Positions 1 to 8,414 of a stretch of 51,611 bases of DNA are shown here, in pieces. This stretch comes from Amaricoccus solimangrovi (GTDB lineage: Bacteria; Pseudomonadota; Alphaproteobacteria; Rhodobacterales; Rhodobacteraceae), in the NCBI RefSeq assembly GCF_006385685.1, contig NZ_VFRP01000005.1, positions 1-51,611 of the forward strand. Reading direction: 5' to 3'. The notes beneath the pieces were generated by a model. It did not search any database. It saw only the letters and a list, made by a program, of their open reading frames with translations, and had not been told where the DNA came from. The position numbers were made by a program, and so were the translations under genes. Position 1 is the stretch's first letter. Each line of letters opens with the position of its first letter.

Positions 1-1
1 C

Positions 2-469
2 TTCGTCTACGTCGCGTTCGTCATCGACGCCTTCGCCCGACGCATCGTCGGCTGGCGCGTGTCGCGCGTCGCCAAGGCGGAATTCGTGCTCGATGCCCTC
101 GATCAGGCGTTGCACCAACGCCATCCTTTCGAGGGTGGCCGGCTCATCTGCCACTCAGACCGAGGGTCGCAATATGTCAGCATTCGCTACACCGAGCGTC
201 TCGCCGAGGCCGGGATCGAGCCCTCCGTGGGCGGCGTCGGCGACAGCTACGACAACGCGCTCGCCGAAACGGTGATCGGCCTCTTCAAGACCGAGGTCAT
301 CCACCGCCGAGGGCCCTGGCGATCCTTCGAGGCCGTGGAGTTCGCCACCCTCGAATGGGTCCACTGGTTCAACGAGCGCCGCCTCCTCGAGCCAATTGGA
401 AACATCCCGCCTGCCGAGGCCGAAACGAACTACTACGCCGAACTGGAGACACCCGCCGTGGCGGCGTAG
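2..469 (+). CDS. IS3-family transposase OrfB, C-terminal part
   Basis: The frame is open from the left edge to a TAG at 467-469, so the start and the first catalytic Asp lie outside the window. The rve integrase core is clear. HSDRGSQY carries the second Asp, and DSYDNALAETVIGLFKTE carries the catalytic Glu. It is followed by the usual IS3 C-terminus, with WVHWFNERRLLEPIGNIPPAEAE. What can be seen has no frameshift, so this copy may be intact upstream. The sequence just after the stop (about 476-505) resembles the right-end inverted repeat common in this IS group. Confidence 0.93.
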   Translation, partial: FVYVAFVIDAFARRIVGWRVSRVAKAEFVLDALDQALHQRHPFEGGRLICHSDRGSQYVSIRYTERLAEAGIEPSVGGVGDSYDNALAETVIGLFKTEVIHRRGPWRSFEAVEFATLEWVHWFNERRLLEPIGNIPPAEAETNYYAELETPAVAA

Positions 470-475
470 GACTCA

Positions 476-505
476 AACCAAAACGCCTCCGGCAAACCCG
501 GCGCG
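476..505. repeat. Probable right terminal inverted repeat of the IS3-type element
   Basis: Directly after the transposase stop comes a segment reading caaaacgcctccggcaaacc, of the kind that closes many IS3-family elements. Directly after it, in the same reading frame, begins a remnant of a different transposase family, which fits an element boundary. The left repeat is outside the window, so the pairing cannot be checked here. Confidence 0.5.
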
Positions 506-715
506 CTTCACCTTCGGCGTCATGTCCGCGACTGGCTGCTCGCTTACAACTACGCCAAGCAACTCCAGGCGCTCCGCTTCAGGACGCCCCTCGAAGCAAT
601 TCAGCGGATCGCCGTGGAAAGGCCGGAACTGTTCGTTCGTCAGCCAAGCCAAGACATGCTGGGACTAAACATTCCGTTCGTCCCGCGATGTCGGTCCTTG
701 GGTCGGGCTGACGCC
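506..715 (+). pseudogene. IS481-type transposase C-terminal remnant
   Basis: The plus frame starting at 506 reads LHLRRHVRDWLLAYNYAKQ and continues with ALRFRTPLEAIQRI and an ERPELFVRQPSQDMLGLN tail. This matches the extreme C-terminus of IS481-family transposases. Neither the catalytic core nor a start codon is present. It abuts the end of the IS3 element, so it was probably truncated by that insertion or a later deletion. Confidence 0.75.
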
Positions 716-731
716 CCGACGCGATCAGTCC

Positions 732-992
732 GGTGAACGCGATCTCGTCGGGCACATCACCAAGGCGGGAGACGCGATGCTGCGAACCGTCCTGTTTCAA
801 CGCGGCGACGGTGATGATGCATCGGGCTCGCCCCTGCTGGCTCAAAGCCTGGGGGTCGCGGGTGGCCGGCCGGCGTGGGCAAAAGCGCGCGACGGTCGCG
901 GTGGCGCGCCGCATCGGGTGGCTCTTCACCGCATGTGGATGGACGGCACGGACTTCCGCATGACCCGAGACACGGAAACAGTCGCGGTCTGA
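732..992 (+). pseudogene. IS110-family transposase C-terminal remnant, frameshifted
   Basis: Pieces of the IS110/IS116 transposase C-terminus lie in alternating frames. ITKAGDAMLRTVLF is followed in another frame by NAATVMMHRARP, LKAWGSRVAGRRGQKR and VAVARRIG, then back in the first frame by LHRMWMDGTDFRMTR and a TGA at 990-992. At least two frameshifts break it. It cannot be functional. Confidence 0.8.
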
Positions 993-1174
993 GGATCAAC
1001 TGGCCAGAGCAACAACGAGGCTTTTCAACTCTCGGCGCTGCGATCGCGCCGTGACGATGTCCCCACCGGGACGTGGTTCCTGGAGACGCCGGATATGTCC
1101 CTGTCGCCGAACATGCGTTCGAGCACGTTTTCAAGATGGGCGCCCGGGAACCGATCTCACCGACATCATGTTGG

Positions 1175-1290
1175 CGGCCTCGCGCCGACCACGGACGAAC
1201 AGGAGTCAGCGGCACGGCCATTCCTGAGCAGGGCCCAGACGATCCTGGCCATGCGATTGGCCAAGGCGATGGCGGTAGCCATAACGGCCG
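1175..1290 (-). pseudogene. IS110-type transposase tail remnant (minus strand)
   Basis: The minus strand encodes a short AIALANRMARIVWALLRNGR segment, which resembles the conserved C-terminal helix of IS110/IS1111 transposases. It runs straight out of the IS3 fragment described next, in a shifted frame. It is a short chimeric scrap. The family assignment rests on this motif only. I recognise nothing between about 993 and 1175. Confidence 0.5.
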
Positions 1291-1450
1291 CACTCTGTCG
1301 CCAGCGCGACGATGTCCGCAGTGAGCGCCGCGTCATCGGCCCGGCCTCTCGGCGTCTTTCCTTGTGTCGAGCGATGCTGCCCCAGCACGCGGCACGCCAG
1401 CCTCTCCGACACGCTGAACTTTGTCCTGACGTGATCGACGCGGCGACGGC
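1291..1450 (-). pseudogene. IS3-family OrfB N-terminal remnant
   Basis: On the minus strand VRTKFSVSERLACRVLGQHR, then GRADDAALTADIVALA and GRYGYR, is the N-terminal helix-turn-helix region of an IS3-group OrfB (the VRQxLxVSERRACRVLGQ type). The match stops abruptly after GYR and no catalytic domain follows. It is joined in frame to the aldehyde dehydrogenase scrap next to it, so this is a rearranged junction rather than a gene. Confidence 0.75.
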
Positions 1451-1451
1451 G

Positions 1452-1577
1452 GCGGGTGACCTCGCCGAGCGCGTCGTCATGGGTCTTGCCGTGCTCTGCG
1501 GAGATCGCCTCGGCGATGCGGTCGGCGTTTTCCTGGAGGAGGAACTTCAACCTGTCGGGGATGCGCGCGCTCTCCGC
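1452..1577 (-). pseudogene. Fragment of methylmalonate-semialdehyde dehydrogenase (mmsA)
   Basis: About 42 minus-strand codons read RIPDRLKFLLQENADRI followed by SAEHGKTHDDALGEV. This is the characteristic N-terminal helix segment of MmsA-type CoA-acylating aldehyde dehydrogenases. Nothing else of the gene is present. It is fused in frame to an IS3 OrfB remnant downstream and abuts an IS256 remnant on the other side, so a metabolic gene was apparently cut up by IS-driven deletion. Confidence 0.65.
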
Positions 1578-1621
1578 CGGCTGCCACATCGGCGACCTCC
1601 CTTCCTTCGCCTCCGGAGGTC

Positions 1622-1825
1622 CAGACCTTCTGGACCGAGTTCCGCCGCGGCCTGGCGGATCGCGGCCTGCGCGGTGTGATGATCGCCGCCGACCACAAGG
1701 GGCTGCGTACCACTGCGAGACAGGTGTTCGACACCACTCCCCGGCGCCGACGCGTTCATGCGCCGCGGAACGCGCCGGCGAAGCCAGGCAGGGCCGCGGT
1801 GCTCAAGACGCCGCGCGCTTCGTGA
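1622..1825 (+). pseudogene. IS256 (Mutator)-type transposase remnant
   Basis: The plus frame reads FWTEFRRGLADRGLRGV, DHKGLRTTARQVFDTT and NAPAKPGRAAVLKT, then a TGA at 1823-1825. It corresponds to the middle of IS256-family transposases, which usually have LADRGLRGVKLVISDDHKG. Residues around the conserved Asp are missing and the rest of the protein is absent. Confidence 0.75.
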
Positions 1826-1884
1826 GAAGCGGCGCGGAGGCGCGCGCCTTCTGGTCGCGATGTTGCGTCATCCGTCGGCTTCCC

Positions 1885-2877
1885 TCAAAGAAACATGGCG
1901 TCGAGCCGCGCGATACACCAGAACGCCGCGATGGTGCCGATGGCATAGGCCGCGACGGCGGACGCCCGGCGCGGAAAGACGAAAATCCGGCGGAACGCGG
2001 CGCCGACCGCGAGGATCGCCGCGATGAACAGAAGTTGCCCCAGTTCCACGCCGAGGTTGAAGGCGAGGAGCGCCATCGGGATGTCATCCGGCGGCAGGCC
2101 AATGTCGCGCAGCGCGCCGGCGAAGCCCAGGCCGTGGATCAGGCCGAAGCCGAAGGCGACCAGCGCCGGGAAGCGCTCGGCCACCGGGTCGCGGCGTTCC
2201 GGGGGCAGAGCGAGTTCGTGGGCGAGAAAGACGATGGACAATGCGATCACCACCTCGACCGGGGCCGAGGGCAAGGCCAACCAGCCCAGCGTCGCCGCGA
2301 CCAGCGTGATGCTGTGGGCCAGCGTGAAGGCGGTCACCGCCAAGAGCAGGCGGCGGGGATCGCGGACAAGCAGGAGCAGCGCGAGCACGAAGAGCAGGTG
2401 ATCGGCGCCTTCGAGAATATGCGTCACCCCGAGCGAGACGTAGCTCGCGAATACCTGGAGGCGACCGGGATCCTTGGGCACGATGAACCCGGGGGCGCCG
2501 GGCGTCAGGCGTTGCGTCACGGCCTTGCCCGGTCTGGTTTCGTAGCGCACCAGCGTGTCGGTGCGGGTATTCTCCAGCCCCTCGACGCGGATCTCTCCGC
2601 CCGCGAGGCCGCCGGGGCAGGTCGCGACATAGGCCGTGCTCCAGCCGCGCCCGTCGAAACGCGGGGCCGGTGGATCGTCGCTGGCGCAATTCCCGGGCAG
2701 CCGGGGGGCGATCGGCATCGGGCTTCCGCCGACATCAGGCATCCGCCAGGTGACCCGCCAGCGATCCCCGTCCATCGCCGACAGTTCCAGATAGCCGGGA
2801 TCCAGCGCATGGGCGAGGACCGCGACCGGCCAGGGGATCGCCAGCACGAGCACCAGAAGCGCCGCGCGAAGCATCAT
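1885..2877 (-). CDS. HupE/UreJ-family membrane protein
   Basis: A 330-residue protein. It has a signal-like N-terminus (MMLRAALLVLVLAIPWPVAV), a periplasmic-type N-terminal half of about 150 residues, and then six or so hydrophobic segments. The membrane half carries the HupE/UreJ signature histidines: LEGADHLLFV, FTLAHSITL and GFGLIHGLGFAG. Family members are putative nickel or cobalt permeases or accessory proteins; the metal here is unknown. The ATG at 2877 overlaps the stop of the upstream parvulin-like gene in an ATGA arrangement, which fixes the start and implies translational coupling. It is the last gene of a four-gene minus-strand cluster. Confidence 0.85.
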   Translation of the reverse strand: MMLRAALLVLVLAIPWPVAVLAHALDPGYLELSAMDGDRWRVTWRMPDVGGSPMPIAPRLPGNCASDDPPAPRFDGRGWSTAYVATCPGGLAGGEIRVEGLENTRTDTLVRYETRPGKAVTQRLTPGAPGFIVPKDPGRLQVFASYVSLGVTHILEGADHLLFVLALLLLVRDPRRLLLAVTAFTLAHSITLVAATLGWLALPSAPVEVVIALSIVFLAHELALPPERRDPVAERFPALVAFGFGLIHGLGFAGALRDIGLPPDDIPMALLAFNLGVELGQLLFIAAILAVGAAFRRIFVFPRRASAVAAYAIGTIAAFWCIARLDAMFL

Positions 2878-3725
2878 TTCGGATCCCCGTCCGCGATCGT
2901 CGGCAATTCGAGGGTGTAGCGCCCGAGCAGGCTCCGCAGATAGCTCTCGCGCATCTCGCGGGCCTTCGCGGCCCGCCAGTCGGCCAGGACGCGATCGCGC
3001 ACCTTCGCGAGCGGCGGCGGCGCGCCGGCCCGGCGGCTCTCGAGTCGCACCAGATGCCTGCCGTAGCCGCTCGTCACCGGACCGGACCAATGGTCGAGCG
3101 GCAGCGCCGCCACCTCGCCACCGAAGCCCGCCCCGAAGACGCGCTCGACCGCCGGGGTCGCCATGGCCTCGACGAGCGGCGGCAGCATGGTGGAGGCGCT
3201 GAGGTCGCCGGGATCGGCGCCTTGTTCGAGCTTCGCCTTCACCGCCTCGACCTCGTCGGGGCCCGCGTCGGCGGGAAGCAGGACCTGCTCGAAGCTCAAC
3301 GCGCCATCGCGTGCGAAGCGCGCGGCGTTCGCCTGGTAGTAGGCTTCGAGCGTGGCGTCGTCCGGGATCAGCGCGGCCGCCGGGGCCTCGGCCAGGAACT
3401 CGACCTTGCTCCGCAACCGGTTTCGGATCATCGCGTCGCCCTGGTCCAGCCCGAGCGCCAGCGCCTCGCGCACCGAAGCCTCCTCGACCGCCCAGTCGCG
3501 GATCAGGCCGCGAACCTCCTCGGGATCGGGGGTGCGATGCCGGGCGGCGATGAAATCCATCACCAGCCGCTGGGCATCGGTTTCGGACAGCCGCAGCACG
3601 TCGTCGCGCGGCGGCTGTTTCGAAGCGGGGTTCGTCAGATCGTAGGCGAAGAAGACCAAGCCCCCGAGAACGAAGAAACGCAGCAGCGGCGAGGCGAGCA
3701 CCGCGCGGATCCGGGTCACCGGCAT
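2874..3725 (-). CDS. Membrane-anchored parvulin-like peptidyl-prolyl isomerase
   Basis: A 283-residue protein with one N-terminal membrane segment (LLRFFVLGGLVFFAYDL, about residues 13-30). It continues with a SurA/PpiD-like helical region and a degenerate rotamase domain (about residues 140-250, with FEQVLLPAD and GYGRHLVRLESR). It probably acts on the periplasmic side as a folding helper. The ATG at 3725 follows the DUF302 stop by 7 bases. An alternative start further upstream would overlap DUF302 and has no support. The context suggests it serves the secreted DUF3604 protein or the HupE-like permease of the same operon. Isomerase activity is not certain because the domain is divergent. Confidence 0.75.
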   Translation of the reverse strand: MPVTRIRAVLASPLLRFFVLGGLVFFAYDLTNPASKQPPRDDVLRLSETDAQRLVMDFIAARHRTPDPEEVRGLIRDWAVEEASVREALALGLDQGDAMIRNRLRSKVEFLAEAPAAALIPDDATLEAYYQANAARFARDGALSFEQVLLPADAGPDEVEAVKAKLEQGADPGDLSASTMLPPLVEAMATPAVERVFGAGFGGEVAALPLDHWSGPVTSGYGRHLVRLESRRAGAPPPLAKVRDRVLADWRAAKAREMRESYLRSLLGRYTLELPTIADGDPK

Positions 3726-3732
3726 CGTGTCC

Positions 3733-4146
3733 TCAGCCCTTGGCCCCGCCCCGCAAGGCGAGGGCGACCCGGCCCAGCCGGGCCGAGGCATCGGCGCCGA
3801 GTTCGACGATTTCGGGCGTCCGCCCCAGATCCCCGATGCTCATCATCGAGGCCGCGTCGATGATCCGGACGACGCGGCCCCCGGGGGTGTCCTCGATGGT
3901 CACATTGCAGGGAAGCAGCAGCCCGACCTCCGGCCGGGCGGTGACGGCCTTGTGGGCGAGCCCGGGATTGCAGGCGCCGAGGATGGTGTATCTATGGAAG
4001 TCCCGGCCCAGCTTCTCGGCGAAGGCCTTGTCCAGATCGATCCGCGAGATCACGCCGAAGCCCTCGGCGGCGAGCGCGGCGGTGACGGCCTCGACCGCCC
4101 CGTCGAAGGGGAGGTCGAGGGTCACGGTGGAACCAAGCGCGCTCAT
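3733..4146 (-). CDS. DUF302 domain protein
   Basis: A 137-residue protein built almost wholly of one DUF302 domain: FDGAVEAVTAALAAEGFGVI, KLGRDFHRYTILGACNPGLA and PEVGLLLPCNVTIED are the conserved blocks. The Cys in GACNP and the Cys in LLPCN are typical of the family. No signal peptide is visible, so it is probably cytoplasmic. The molecular function of DUF302 is unknown. It lies 3 bases downstream of the DUF3604 stop and 7 bases upstream of the parvulin-like gene, within one transcript. Confidence 0.85.
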   Translation of the reverse strand: MSALGSTVTLDLPFDGAVEAVTAALAAEGFGVISRIDLDKAFAEKLGRDFHRYTILGACNPGLAHKAVTARPEVGLLLPCNVTIEDTPGGRVVRIIDAASMMSIGDLGRTPEIVELGADASARLGRVALALRGGAKG

Positions 4147-4149
4147 GTC

Positions 4150-6069
4150 TCACTCGGCCGGGGTGTACCAGATGGGCGAGCTGTAGGCGCGTTCGTTCAC
4201 GGTCATCGGCACGTCATCGGTGAATTTCGAGTCCTTGAAATAGGCAGCGTCGTAGGCCGTCCAGCGCGGCGTCGGGATCTCGAGCACCCGGGCATAGTAG
4301 AAGGCCTTGAGCGCCGGATCGAAGTCGGGATCGGTCCAGACGGTGATCAGCTCGGGCGCCCCGATCGTGTTGGTGAAGGTCGCATGCTCGACATCCACGG
4401 TATTGCCGACGGGGGGCAGCTTGCCGTCGGCATCCGGTTCGCGGTCGCCCGACCAGGCAACGTCGTAGATCTTTTCCCGCATCCCGCCCTCCGCGTCCAG
4501 CCAGCCCTTGATGATCTGGATCCGGTCGAGGTTGCCGGAGAAGGGATCCTTCATCGCGGCGACGAGGAAGTTCGGGCCGCTCGCGCCCTCGGGGGCGGGC
4601 ATCAGGTCGCCCCCCATCGGCACGCCCTTGCCATAGCCGATATTGGCCGGGGTCCGGCCGAGGGCATCATCCGGCACGAAGTCCCAGCCGCCGAAGAAGC
4701 GCAGCGTGATCCGCGTGCCGGTGGTGCCGTAGACCTCCTTGCGCTTCATCGCGTCCCAGATCGAGGCCCGGGTGTTCTCGGGCGCCCAGACGGCGGTCAG
4801 ACCCGAGGCCCCCAGCTTCCAGTCCTTCACCGTGCGGCCGTCGAAGTCGAAAGCATTGCCGGTCGAGCGCTCCGGCCCCGGCTCGCTGGCCGGGAACTTG
4901 CCCCAGAAGTTGTTCTCCTCGGTGGAGGAGACGCCGGTATGGTCGTCGGTCGAGCCGATCAGCCCGAACTTGAACGGGTTGGTGCCGAATTCCTCCTGCA
5001 GCTTCAACCCACGCTTCAGCGCCTCGCGGGCATATTCATAATCGATCATGCCCGGCTCTTTCGGCACGACGTTCAGGTTGCCCTTGTCCCAGATCTCGAA
5101 ATCGGCGAACTCGTCGCTCGGGGCCAGTGAGGGGTGCTGTTCCGAAGTGCCCTTGCTCTGGGTGACCTCGTAGAGCGGCTCCCAGCGGGCGCGGGTCTCG
5201 GCCCATTTCGCGTCGATCGGCTTGCCGTCCGGGGTCTCCGTCGCGAACATCAGCCCGTTCGAAAGGTTGCCGTTATGCGGCACGGCCAGGACCTGACCGC
5301 CGGTCTTGTCCTCGTAGGCCTGCATCCAGTCCCAGAACTTGTTGGGGATGTCGCTGTCGAAGGTCGTCATCGGCCGGACCATGTCGGCCTTGTCCTTTCC
5401 GTCGCGGTAGACCACGTTGCGGTGCAGGTTGTTGCCCCCGCCATAGTTCGACGTCCATTCGTACCCGATCAGCGCGGTGAATTTTCCGGGATCGTTGTGG
5501 CTTTCGACGATCTCGGTCATCTTGTGCCAGATATCCATCTGGGTATTCGGGTCGGTCATCGGCTCGGGAACCTTGCCCTCGCCCTGCAGGGTGATCATCT
5601 CCATCACGACCGCGCCGGCCGCCGCGCCGCCCTTCTGCATCTCGTCATGCCAGCGCTTGAGCGTCGGGTCGGCCATCATCGTCGCGTCACCCTCGTAGAT
5701 GCTGGCGACGACGCCCAGGGCGTCGGAATGGTCGGCGACCATCAGGAAATCATAGGGACGCGAGAGCCGCACCGGCTGGCCGGTGCTCGAGGTGATCTCC
5801 TCCCCCTCGGCATAGCGCAGCGCCTCGTCCGGTCCGACGCGCGTCCCGCCGGCGAACGCGTCCGGCGACCAGCTGGTGTGCAGGTGTATCTCGCCCCAGA
5901 GCGGCTGGGTCGCGAAGTTTCGCCCGGCATAGGGGGAATAGCCCGGCTGGTTGAAGAAACGCTCAACCATGGCGGGATTGATCGTGCCCGCGTCGGTATT
6001 GACCTGCGCCGCGAGCGGACTGGCGAGGAATGTGGAGGAAAGGGCGAGAAGAGCTAAGCGTCGCGTCAT
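4150..6069 (-). CDS. Secreted DUF3604 protein
   Basis: A 639-residue protein with a clear Sec signal peptide (MTRRLALLALSSTFLASPLAAQ). The body carries PHP-like metal-binding blocks: LWGEIHLHTSWSPDAF, MVADHSDALGV, AVPHNGNLSNG and FGLIGSTDDHTG. The histidines and aspartates suggest a metal-dependent hydrolase in the periplasm or outside the cell; the substrate is unknown. The ATG at 6069 is chosen because the signal peptide begins there and a GAAAGG ribosome site lies just upstream. It heads the cluster with DUF302, parvulin-like and HupE-like genes. Confidence 0.88.
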   Translation of the reverse strand: MTRRLALLALSSTFLASPLAAQVNTDAGTINPAMVERFFNQPGYSPYAGRNFATQPLWGEIHLHTSWSPDAFAGGTRVGPDEALRYAEGEEITSSTGQPVRLSRPYDFLMVADHSDALGVVASIYEGDATMMADPTLKRWHDEMQKGGAAAGAVVMEMITLQGEGKVPEPMTDPNTQMDIWHKMTEIVESHNDPGKFTALIGYEWTSNYGGGNNLHRNVVYRDGKDKADMVRPMTTFDSDIPNKFWDWMQAYEDKTGGQVLAVPHNGNLSNGLMFATETPDGKPIDAKWAETRARWEPLYEVTQSKGTSEQHPSLAPSDEFADFEIWDKGNLNVVPKEPGMIDYEYAREALKRGLKLQEEFGTNPFKFGLIGSTDDHTGVSSTEENNFWGKFPASEPGPERSTGNAFDFDGRTVKDWKLGASGLTAVWAPENTRASIWDAMKRKEVYGTTGTRITLRFFGGWDFVPDDALGRTPANIGYGKGVPMGGDLMPAPEGASGPNFLVAAMKDPFSGNLDRIQIIKGWLDAEGGMREKIYDVAWSGDREPDADGKLPPVGNTVDVEHATFTNTIGAPELITVWTDPDFDPALKAFYYARVLEIPTPRWTAYDAAYFKDSKFTDDVPMTVNERAYSSPIWYTPAE

Positions 6070-6648
6070 GATCCGACCTTTCGGCAGACAAGTTGGGATC
6101 TCGGGTATGGGATGAAGATCAGAACCTCCGAACCCGCGGGTGAATCGCCATGGCCCGCGGATCGTAACACGGAATCCGCCGCGGGCACCCGACAACGACG
6201 TCGCCGCGGGCGCGGGCGCCACGCCGGAAGGACCCCTTCACCCACGAGATCATCCCCACGGCGGCCAGCTATTTCCGCCGCGCCTCCGCGGCCCTGTCCA
6301 AAGTCCTGGGCCGCTCCTCGGAGGGGAGGGCCAAACCTGGCGACCCGCATGCCTATCAGCGCCAGCGGGACCAGCGGCGGCCGCGGGGACGGCTTGTCCC
6401 TCGCGCGCGGGATCAGATCCCCGGCGCCGATCATGGATTTGTCCATGTCACGAGCCGCACCGGAAGCACGACCCCCGGTCCGTTCGCCGCGCAGGCGCCG
6501 CCCGGGTGGGAATTCACCCCCGCCGGTATCGGAAAGGTGTGAGCCCTGCCCCGCCCGCGCGGCCGCCGACCAGGCGATGACGGCGCCGGAGCGGCTCGAT
6601 CGGGGCCGTCAGGAGGGATAATTTCGCGGTATGGGCCGGAGGTACGGG
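6070..6648. other. 579-bp stretch with no recognisable gene
   Basis: This gap between the DUF3604 start and the ccdA remnant should hold the promoter of the minus-strand DUF3604 cluster, but I see no convincing -35/-10 pair. On the plus strand the frame from 6168 to a TGA at 6540-6542 is open and contains protein-like text (FTHEIIPTAASYFRRAS near 6240, VHVTSRTGSTTPGPFAAQ near 6440). It has no good start codon or ribosome site, so it may be a decayed gene. I do not recognise it. Confidence 0.4.
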
Positions 6649-6889
6649 ATGGCCGCGCCCCTGAAGACAAAAACTTCGGTCTCCCTCGACGCATCCGCGC
6701 TCGACGCGCCGCGGGAGTTCGGTGTGAACGTGTCGGCCGTCGCCGAGGTCGCGCTGAAACAGGCCGTCGCTGAGGCGCGCCGACGGAAATGGCTCGAGGA
6801 CAACGCGGCGGCTTTCGCGGGACACGCGCGACGGCCATCCGCTGGCGGATATCCTCGCCGCCCCTGGCCGGACGTCATGGAGCGGTTGA
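6649..6889 (+). pseudogene. ccdA-type antitoxin remnant, frameshifted, no toxin partner
   Basis: From ATG 6649, preceded by GGAGG at a good distance, the protein reads MAAPLKTKTSVSLDASAL, NVSAVAEVALKQAVAEARR and KWLEDNAAAFAG. This is the CcdA antitoxin family, with a ribbon-helix-helix N-terminus. Near 6822-6828 the frame is lost. The expected tail RDGHPLADILAAPG continues in the next frame to a TGA at 6887-6889. No ccdB follows; the 3' end runs into the convergent amidase gene, overlapping it by 15 bases. The unshifted frame would give an 82-residue protein with an unrelated tail. Confidence 0.8.
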
Positions 6890-8380
6890 GGCCTTGAGGG
6901 CGTTCGGAAGCCGATCCGGTTCCCCGCCCGCCGCGCGTTCGTATCCCCGAGCGAGTCGCAGCACCGAGAGATCGGCCTGGCGCGGGCCGATGATCTGGAT
7001 CCCCATTGGCAAGCCCGATGGCGAGAAGCCCGCCGGCAGGCTGATCGTCGGGCAACCGGAGAGGGAGCCGGGCACGACGACTTCCATCCAGCGATGATAG
7101 CTGTCCATCGGACGGCCCGCGATCTCTCTCGGCCAAGCCTCTTCCACCGGGAATGGAAAGACCTGCGCGGATGGGAGGGCGAGGAAATCGTAGCGCTCGA
7201 ACAGCTTCAGCAGGGCGGCGTACCAGGCACTGCGGATCGTGTTCGCCCCGTGGACGTCGGCCCCCGACAGCGCGAGACCGCCCTCGACCTCCCAGCGCGC
7301 CTCGGGCTTGAGGTGCCGGCGCTTGGCCGGATCGGCGTGGAGCGCCCCGAGCAGGCCCGCGACGCCCCAATGGCGCAACGTCAGCCAGCACTGCCAGAGC
7401 CGCGCCGGGTCGAAGTCCGGCACCAGCTCGTCGACCTCGCAGCCGAGATCCCGAAAGGTGCCGAGGGCGTTCTCGCAGAGCGACAGGATGCCCGGTTCCA
7501 TCGGCAGGTATCCCCGCCAGTCGCCGATCCAGCCGACGCGGACTCCCTTCAGGTCCCGGTCGAGGCTCCCGGCGAAGACGGCGGGATCCTCGTTGATGGA
7601 GAGCGGCGCCCGCGGGTCCGGCCCGGCCTGCGTGGCGAGCATCCGGGCGAGATCCGCGACGGTGCGCGCCATCGGTCCCTCGGTCGCGAGCTGCTGTCCG
7701 AAGACCTCGGGCGTCGGGCCGAAGGGCACGCGACCGAAGGATGGCCGCAGGCCGTAGACGTTGTTGAAGGCGGCGGGATTGCGGAGCGAGCCCATCATGT
7801 CGCTGCCGTCGGCGACCGGCAGCAGGCGCATGGCCAACGCCGCCGCGGCGCCGCCGCTCGATCCGCCGGCGCTCCGGCCCGGATCATAGGCATTGCGGGT
7901 CGCGCCGAAGACCGGGTTGTACGTGTGCGAGCCGAGGCCGAACTCGGGCACGTTGGTCCTGCCGATGATGATCGCGCCGTCGCGCCGGATCCGCTCCACC
8001 ATGATGCTGTCCGAGCCCGGAACGTGATCGGCGAAGAGCGGCGAGCCGAGCGTCGTCCGGTGGCCGGCGGTGGCGGAGAGATCCTTGATCGCCTGCGGAA
8101 TGCCGTGCAGCCAGCCCATGGACTCGCCCTGGGCGAGCTGCCGGTCACGGACGTCCGCCTCGCGCAGAAGCGCGTCGCCGTCGCGGAGCGAGACAATGGC
8201 GTTCACCGCGGGATTGTGCCGCTCTATGTGGGCGAGGTAGGCGGCCATGACCTCGCGGCAGGAGATCTCCCGGGCGTGGATCGCCCGCGACAGCGTCAGG
8301 GCGTCCCAGGCAACGGGTTCCGGCGGGAGCTGGCCGGGCGGGTTACCGGTCCCGGTCCTTGTCTTGGTGAGCACGGTCAT
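6875..8380 (-). CDS. Amidase (amidase signature family)
   Basis: A 501-residue amidase-signature enzyme. The Ser-cisSer-Lys triad is visible: Lys in PQAIKDLSATAG, the glycine/serine-rich SAGGSSGGAAAALA, and the nucleophile region DGSDMMGSLRNPA, where DGSDxGGS is more usual. It should hydrolyse a small carboxamide in the cytoplasm; the substrate cannot be read from sequence. The start at 8380 has AAAGGA upstream and is preferred to a longer form that would overlap the membrane-protein gene. Last gene of the M20/DUF5058 operon, 34 bases after the second membrane protein. Confidence 0.88.
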   Translation of the reverse strand: MTVLTKTRTGTGNPPGQLPPEPVAWDALTLSRAIHAREISCREVMAAYLAHIERHNPAVNAIVSLRDGDALLREADVRDRQLAQGESMGWLHGIPQAIKDLSATAGHRTTLGSPLFADHVPGSDSIMVERIRRDGAIIIGRTNVPEFGLGSHTYNPVFGATRNAYDPGRSAGGSSGGAAAALAMRLLPVADGSDMMGSLRNPAAFNNVYGLRPSFGRVPFGPTPEVFGQQLATEGPMARTVADLARMLATQAGPDPRAPLSINEDPAVFAGSLDRDLKGVRVGWIGDWRGYLPMEPGILSLCENALGTFRDLGCEVDELVPDFDPARLWQCWLTLRHWGVAGLLGALHADPAKRRHLKPEARWEVEGGLALSGADVHGANTIRSAWYAALLKLFERYDFLALPSAQVFPFPVEEAWPREIAGRPMDSYHRWMEVVVPGSLSGCPTISLPAGFSPSGLPMGIQIIGPRQADLSVLRLARGYERAAGGEPDRLPNALKASTAP

Positions 8381-8414
8381 CGTCTTGTCCTTTCGCGCCA
8401 GCGGACGCCGCGGT

